Assembly (NCBI GenBank): GCA_964343305.1
Contig: CAYFJO010000189.1
Span: 1 to 19,829 of the forward strand
DNA length: 19,829 bases
Direction of reading: 5' to 3'
Source of the DNA: CAYFJO01 sp964343305
GTDB lineage: Bacteria > Planctomycetota > Planctomycetia > Pirellulales > Pirellulaceae
The first letter of the stretch is position 1. Each line of letters opens with the position of its first letter. Positions 16,189 to 19,829 of this stretch are shown here, piece by piece. Below the pieces are notes generated by a model. The model worked only from the letters and a program-made list of their open reading frames with translations. It ran no database searches and had not been told where the DNA came from. A program made the translations under genes and the position numbers.

Positions 16189-17274
16189 TCATGCAACATT
16201 CTGCAAGGCTTCTGGCGTTTCGCCTTTCAGTTCGTAGACATATCGCAGAACTTCCGCGACTGCGGCGTATTGTTGTTGCGGAATTGCGTGGTTGATGTCC
16301 ACCTTTTTGTAAAGCGACCGGGCGAGTTCTTTTCGCTCCACGACAGGAATGCTGTTCTGGAGCGCCAACCGGCGAATGCGTTGGGCCAAAACTCCGGCGC
16401 CTTTGGCAACCACGATCGGGGCGATCATTTTTTCCGGATCGTATTTGATCGCAATGGCTAGTTCCGTCGGGTTGGTGACGACGACGTCGGCGTTGGGCAC
16501 AAGCGTGTTCAATCGATTGAGCACCAATTGACGTTGTACAGCGCGGCGGCGGGCGATGATCTGCGGATCGCCCTGGAGTTGCTTCATTTCTTCACGCACT
16601 TCCTGTGTCGTCATGCGTAGATCCTGTTCGTGTTTCCAGCGTTGGAAAGCAAAGTCCAACAGGGCAAGCAGGAACAACGCGATGCCGATTTTGAGGCAGG
16701 TCCAAAGTGTGACTTCGACGAGGAAAAACGCTAAAGGACCGATGGACATAGCGGTCGATGTCAGGATCCTTTCGCGATCCAGCCACAGGCTCCAAAACGC
16801 GACGCCTACCACGATCAAGATTTTGAAGATGCCGAAACCCAGACGCATGAAGTTGTTCAGCGAAAACAATCGTGTGACACCCTTGAGCGGGTTGATACGA
16901 CTGGGGTCGAAGCCGAGTTTTTCCGGCAAAAAAAGGAAGCCAACTTGAAACAGGTTGGCACAGATGGCGATCAGGAACAGCAATCCAAACAGCGGCAAGA
17001 TCGCGCGAGCGAGCCCCCAGGTGATCGAATACAGATGGACAAGGGCCGTGTCGCGGTCCATTTGCAACCATGCCTGTCCGCCGAGTTGTCGTTGGGAAAG
17101 CTGCGAGAAATACTCGACCAGTCCGCTGCCGAGGTAGAGCAGCGTCATTAGTGCGCCGATCAACAACGCGGCCGACACCAGGTCGTTGCTCTTTGGTACT
17201 TGGCCTTGCTTGCGCGCTTGTTCACGACGATGCGGTGTCGGTTCGTGCGATTTGTCGCCAAATTGTTCGGCCAC
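16189..17274 (-). CDS. flhB: Flagellar export-gate protein FlhB
   Basis: FlhB is the inner-membrane component of the flagellar type III export gate that switches substrate specificity. The 361 residues match the family length. The N-terminus has the typical basic stretch (HEPTPHRREQARKQGQVPKS). About four hydrophobic segments follow (about 32-50, 88-115, 148-165, 178-208), then the cytoplasmic domain. The autocleavage motif is at 268-271: N-P-T-E, in VVTNPTELAIAIKYD, where the common form is NPTH. The C-terminal part (KYDPEKMIAPIVVAKGAGVLAQ, KELARSLY) is well conserved. ATG at 17274 is 3 bp after the fliR stop, so translation is probably coupled. It is the last gene of the fliOPQR-flhB run; flhA does not follow. 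A type III secretion SctU is less likely because fliO is present. Confidence 0.96.
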   Translation of the reverse strand: MAEQFGDKSHEPTPHRREQARKQGQVPKSNDLVSAALLIGALMTLLYLGSGLVEYFSQLSQRQLGGQAWLQMDRDTALVHLYSITWGLARAILPLFGLLFLIAICANLFQVGFLFLPEKLGFDPSRINPLKGVTRLFSLNNFMRLGFGIFKILIVVGVAFWSLWLDRERILTSTAMSIGPLAFFLVEVTLWTCLKIGIALFLLALLDFAFQRWKHEQDLRMTTQEVREEMKQLQGDPQIIARRRAVQRQLVLNRLNTLVPNADVVVTNPTELAIAIKYDPEKMIAPIVVAKGAGVLAQRIRRLALQNSIPVVERKELARSLYKKVDINHAIPQQQYAAVAEVLRYVYELKGETPEALQNVA

Positions 17275-17277
17275 GAT

Positions 17278-18063
17278 TTATTCCACGCTGGGTAGCATCG
17301 CGCTGGTGATCGCTTGTAGCGCGTCTTCCGCCTGATCTTGAAAAATGAGAACGACCGCGCCCAGGGAAACCGACAAAGTTGCCAACAGGACGACCGAATT
17401 GAAACTGAATCCAACCGCAATGATGTTCAACTGGGGAAGCGTCCGGCTGATCAAACCCATAATCAAGATCGACAGCAGCAACGCAATCATCATTGGTGCC
17501 GCGGCGCGAATGCCGAGCAGGAAACTCTGTGTCGTGACGTCGGACAACGCCATCACCAGGTCGCCAGACAACGTCACGTGGCCGGGCGGCATCCAGGAAA
17601 ACGTATCGAGCAGTGCCCCCATCACCTGGCGATGCCCGCCGATCGCCAAAAACACCACCAAGGTGACCATGTCCAACAATTGCGAAAACACGGGAACGTT
17701 GGTGTCGACGTTTTGATTCACAACATCGGCCAACTGCATGCCGCTCATCTGTCCGATGATTTGTCCCGTCAACTGAATTCCCGACAATAGGATCAGTATT
17801 CCAAGTCCCAGTGACAGGCCAAGTACAAGTTCCTTTGCCAAGATGATGGCAAGGTTAAGCAGCGAGCCCGGATGTTCCAATGTCGTTGCCCAATACATCG
17901 GCGCGACGAGCAAGCTCATACCGACGACGAGCAGCGCACGCACTCGCACAGGGACGTTACGCGAACCAAACACCGGCAGCGACAGCATCACGCCACTCAA
18001 CCGCGTCATCACGAGCACGAAGATAAGAAACTGGTTGAGCGTCGGCTGAAGAATCTCGTGCAT
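17278..18063 (-). CDS. fliR: Flagellar export-gate protein FliR
   Basis: FliR forms the export gate with FliP and FliQ. The 261-residue protein is almost entirely hydrophobic with about six membrane segments. Recognisable family features are the N-terminal FLIFVLVMTRLSGVMLSLPVFG, then RVRALLVVGMSLLVAP, the ELVLGLSLGLG stretch, GQIIGQMSGM, and DTFSWMPPG. ATG at 18063 lies 43 bp after the fliQ stop, and that gap is filled by a palindromic element. The stop is 3 bp before flhB. This spacing is the loosest in an otherwise tight operon. The product is assigned to the flagellar rather than the virulence family because of its operon. Confidence 0.95.
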   Translation of the reverse strand: MHEILQPTLNQFLIFVLVMTRLSGVMLSLPVFGSRNVPVRVRALLVVGMSLLVAPMYWATTLEHPGSLLNLAIILAKELVLGLSLGLGILILLSGIQLTGQIIGQMSGMQLADVVNQNVDTNVPVFSQLLDMVTLVVFLAIGGHRQVMGALLDTFSWMPPGHVTLSGDLVMALSDVTTQSFLLGIRAAAPMMIALLLSILIMGLISRTLPQLNIIAVGFSFNSVVLLATLSVSLGAVVLIFQDQAEDALQAITSAMLPSVE

Positions 18064-18074
18064 GAATCAACCCC

Positions 18075-18108
18075 AGACTTCCGAAGTCTCGGAAGACTTC
18101 GGAAGTCT
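18075..18108. repeat. 34-bp palindromic element between fliQ and fliR
   Basis: AGACTTCCGAAGTCT (18075-18089) is itself a palindrome and is followed by CGG and then AAGACTTCGGAAGTCT, so the whole unit is a near-perfect inverted repeat. It extends 2 nt into the fliQ stop codon (18109-18107 on the minus strand), so the repeat supplies part of the TAG. It would form a stable hairpin in the transcript just before the fliR ribosome site. From memory similar AGACTTCCGAAGTCT units occur elsewhere in planctomycetes. Confidence 0.75.
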
Positions 18109-18382
18109 ACCCACCACTTAGTAGACGCGGAATATTTGCAATTAGATCTTCAGAGTATTCCGTCATGACCTGGATCAGCCAAGGCAATGAAAGTCCCAGC
18201 ACCAACACCATTGCCACGACCTTTGGCACAAACGAAACCGTCTGGTCTTGAATCTGTGTGAGTGCCTGCAACAGTCCGATCACCAGACCTACGATCATGC
18301 CCACGATCAACACGGGCGCGCCGATCAACAGCGCGAGCATAATCGCCTGTCGGCCGAGATCAATTGCGTCTTGAGATTCCAT
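18107..18382 (-). CDS. fliQ: Flagellar export-gate protein FliQ
   Basis: The 91-residue protein has the FliQ length and form: two membrane segments (about 16-38 and 52-72) around the loop LQALTQIQDQTVSFVPKV, a family signature. It assembles with FliP and FliR in the export gate. The start is ATG at 18382 (MESQDAIDLGRQAI), with AGGAAGA 5 nt upstream. The open frame extends 23 codons further up, but that would overlap fliP and add a charged N-terminal piece unlike the family. The stop lies 17 bp after the fliP stop in the operon order and overlaps a palindromic element. Confidence 0.95.
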   Translation of the reverse strand: MESQDAIDLGRQAIMLALLIGAPVLIVGMIVGLVIGLLQALTQIQDQTVSFVPKVVAMVLVLGLSLPWLIQVMTEYSEDLIANIPRLLSGG

Positions 18383-18387
18383 CAATG

Positions 18388-18394
18388 TCTTCCT
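18388..18394 (-). promoter_or_regulatory. Shine-Dalgarno fixing the fliQ start at 18382
   Basis: AGGAAGA on the minus strand sits 5 nt before the ATG at 18382 and inside the 17-bp gap after the fliP stop. It chooses this ATG over the upstream in-frame ATG at 18451, which lies inside fliP. Confidence 0.75.
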
Positions 18395-18399
18395 AATCG

Positions 18400-19272
18400 T
18401 TACGTGTACGGTACGAAACTCTCCAACAACATCCCGACGACCAAATTCCAACCGTCCACAAGCACGAACAACATCAACTTGAACGGCAGCGAGATCATCA
18501 CTGGCGGCAGCATCAACATGCCCATCGAAATGGTCACGCTGGCGACGACGATGTCGAGGATTAAAAACGGCAGATAGATCATGAACCCGATCAGAAATGC
18601 CGTCTTCAGTTCGCTCAACATGAACGCCGGCAACAAGACCTTCAGCGGTACATCATCGTAATGCTCCGGCAGCGTCGACTGTTCCTCCGGCGGCAAATAG
18701 TCGTAGAACAGCCAGATGTCGTCGCGGTTTTCGTTGTTGTCAATCTGTCGGCTCATGAACGCTTTCACTGGGACGACGGCGCGATTCCAAGCCTCCAGCA
18801 TCCCCATCTCGCTGCCCTCGGCCGTGTAGGGCTGAATGGACTGGTTGTAAACGTCCGTCCAAACCGGGGCCATGATCAACAAGGTTAGAAACAACGCGAT
18901 CGACGTGATCACCTGGCTGGGAGGAAGTTGCTGCGTGCCCAGCGCTTGTCGCAAAAGTCCCAGAACGACGATGATCCGCACAAAGCTCGTCGTCATCAAC
19001 ATGATGGCCGGTGCCAGGCTGAGCACCGTCAACATCAACATGACTTTGATCGTCGAACTCAAACCGCTGTTGCTGAGCCACTCGCCTGGTCCGCCGCTGA
19101 TCCAACTGGCCGGATCGGACGGCTCGATGGTATCGGACATGGAAGGCGTGTCCGGCGTCGGGGTGAAGCCGAGGTCGCGATTAAAATCTTGCGCGGCGGT
19201 TGGACTGCACAGCATCATCCCAATCAGGAAGCAGAGCAGGCACATTTGGCGATTGATGCACACTTGGTTCAT
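18400..19272 (-). CDS. fliP: Flagellar export-gate protein FliP
   Basis: FliP is the core pore subunit of the flagellar type III export gate. The 290-residue protein is longer than the usual ~245 residues because of its N-terminus: a signal peptide (about 1-27, ending SPTAA) and a polar, Pro/Ser/Asp-rich stretch (about 28-65). Family signatures are LTVLSLAPAIMLMTTSFVRIIVVLGLLRQALGTQQLPPSQV, here read in pieces at about 80-120, then AEGSEMG and, near the end, LLPAFMLSELKTAFLIGFMIYLPFLILDIV and SLPFKLMLFVLVDGWNLV. ATG at 19272 overlaps the fliO stop (ATGA), which indicates coupling. The next gene, fliQ, starts 17 bp after the stop. Confidence 0.95.
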   Translation of the reverse strand: MNQVCINRQMCLLCFLIGMMLCSPTAAQDFNRDLGFTPTPDTPSMSDTIEPSDPASWISGGPGEWLSNSGLSSTIKVMLMLTVLSLAPAIMLMTTSFVRIIVVLGLLRQALGTQQLPPSQVITSIALFLTLLIMAPVWTDVYNQSIQPYTAEGSEMGMLEAWNRAVVPVKAFMSRQIDNNENRDDIWLFYDYLPPEEQSTLPEHYDDVPLKVLLPAFMLSELKTAFLIGFMIYLPFLILDIVVASVTISMGMLMLPPVMISLPFKLMLFVLVDGWNLVVGMLLESFVPYT

Positions 19273-19829
19273 GCCTCGACTTGGTGCAAAGAATGGGGAG
19301 TCGCTACGTTGTCGCGATCTAATTCGGTTGGCACTTCTACGTCGTCTGATTCACTGCCGAACTGGGCCAAGACTTGGCGAAACGTCGACGAGATACTGCC
19401 CGGTTGGTTCTGCTGGCAAAGTCCGGCGAGTCGATCAACTTCTTCAGGGTCGGTAATTTCGGTCAGCGGGTCGGCACCGGTGGCCGTGACACAAAGCAGC
19501 ACCAACTTGTTGCCCAGGCGAACGAGTTGCATTTGCTGCCGATTTGCCAGCGGAGCGAAGCCGAGCACTTCAACAACATCTTTGGGGAGTCCGCCGCCGG
19601 CGTTCGGCAGTGCCCGACGAGCGAGCCAGGCAACAAACAAAAACAATCCCAAGACGACCGCCAGGCTGCTGACGACCGTTGTCAACGCACCGGTCGGTGT
19701 GCGGGGCGTCGAGGAGCGGCGGCCGGACGGCTCGCGTTTGCTGGGTGGAGCGAGCGGCAGCGGTGATGTTGATTGCGACTCGCTGGTGTTTTGACCGCGA
19801 ACTTGTGTTTCCGAGTCATTCAGCGTCCG
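19269..19829 (-). CDS. fliO: Flagellar biosynthesis protein FliO (5' end beyond right edge)
   Basis: The frame is open from the right edge to TGA at 19271-19269, 186 codons. The visible N-terminal part is a polar Ser/Pro/Arg-rich linker (SESQSTSPLPLAPPSKREPSGR). One membrane segment follows (LAVVLGLFLFVAWLARRALP, from about 19665). Next comes a small cytoplasmic domain with VVEVLGFAPLANRQQMQLVRLGNKLVLL, typical of FliO. FliO assists FliP assembly. A TTG at 19685 just before the membrane segment could serve as a start, but the linker stays in frame and a signal peptide beyond the edge is more likely. It is the first visible gene of the operon, and its stop overlaps the fliP start. Confidence 0.88.
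   Translation of the reverse strand, partial: RTLNDSETQVRGQNTSESQSTSPLPLAPPSKREPSGRRSSTPRTPTGALTTVVSSLAVVLGLFLFVAWLARRALPNAGGGLPKDVVEVLGFAPLANRQQMQLVRLGNKLVLLCVTATGADPLTEITDPEEVDRLAGLCQQNQPGSISSTFRQVLAQFGSESDDVEVPTELDRDNVATPHSLHQVEA

Noticed and set aside
3753..18108. The palindromic elements as a CRISPR array or insertion-sequence ends
   Set aside because: The three elements are unrelated to each other, each occurs once here, there are no spacers, and no transposase or cas gene is present.
18383..18451. An upstream start at 18451 for fliQ
   Set aside because: It lies inside fliP and adds 23 residues unlike the family. The ATG at 18382 has AGGAAGA at proper spacing.
16189..19829. The export genes as a virulence-type type III secretion system
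   Set aside because: fliO is present, gene order is the flagellar one, and no secretion-specific genes are visible in the window.

Overview
The window looks like a chromosomal segment from a planctomycete, probably in or near the Pirellulales. The main evidence is a run of genes typical of that phylum: a DUF1549/DUF1553 protein with cytochrome-like heme motifs, a PPC/Ig-like secreted protein, and a planctomycete-type cytochrome c domain fused to WD40 repeats. A LamG-like secreted protein and flagellar export genes are also present. Three different palindromic intergenic elements fit a large, repeat-bearing planctomycete genome. The taxonomic call is an inference from gene content; no marker RNA gene is present.

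Layout. Positions 1-14487 (minus strand, read right to left) hold a four-gene cluster: the DUF1549/DUF1553 protein (14487-11983), the PPC/Ig-like protein with a long Ala-rich coiled coil (11900-8853), the cytochrome c-WD40 protein with a second Ala-rich coiled coil (8856-3889, overlapping its upstream gene by ATGA), and a second giant WD40 protein (3725 to beyond the left edge). All four begin with a probable Sec signal peptide, so the products should act outside the cytoplasm. A divergent intergenic region of about 500 bp (14488-14985) separates this cluster from a plus-strand LamG-like gene (14986-16080).

Positions 19829-16189 (minus strand) hold the flagellar export-gate operon in the order fliO (5' end beyond the right edge), fliP, fliQ, fliR, flhB. 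Spacing is tight: an ATGA overlap for fliO/fliP, 17 bp for fliP/fliQ, 43 bp for fliQ/fliR and 3 bp for fliR/flhB. It ends facing the LamG gene, about 108 bp away.

The most interesting part is the cytochrome/WD40 cluster. By eye the 1655-residue protein has about 28 WD-type blades, enough for four seven-bladed propellers. Its roughly 245-residue coiled coil falls between blades 21 and 22, a propeller boundary. The neighbouring PPC protein carries a similar coiled coil, with a recognisably similar segment, inserted in a beta hairpin. The other WD40 protein contains three tandem units of exactly 747 nt (249 residues, six blades each). I infer a multi-protein extracytoplasmic complex, possibly redox-linked and held together by the coiled coils; its function is unknown.
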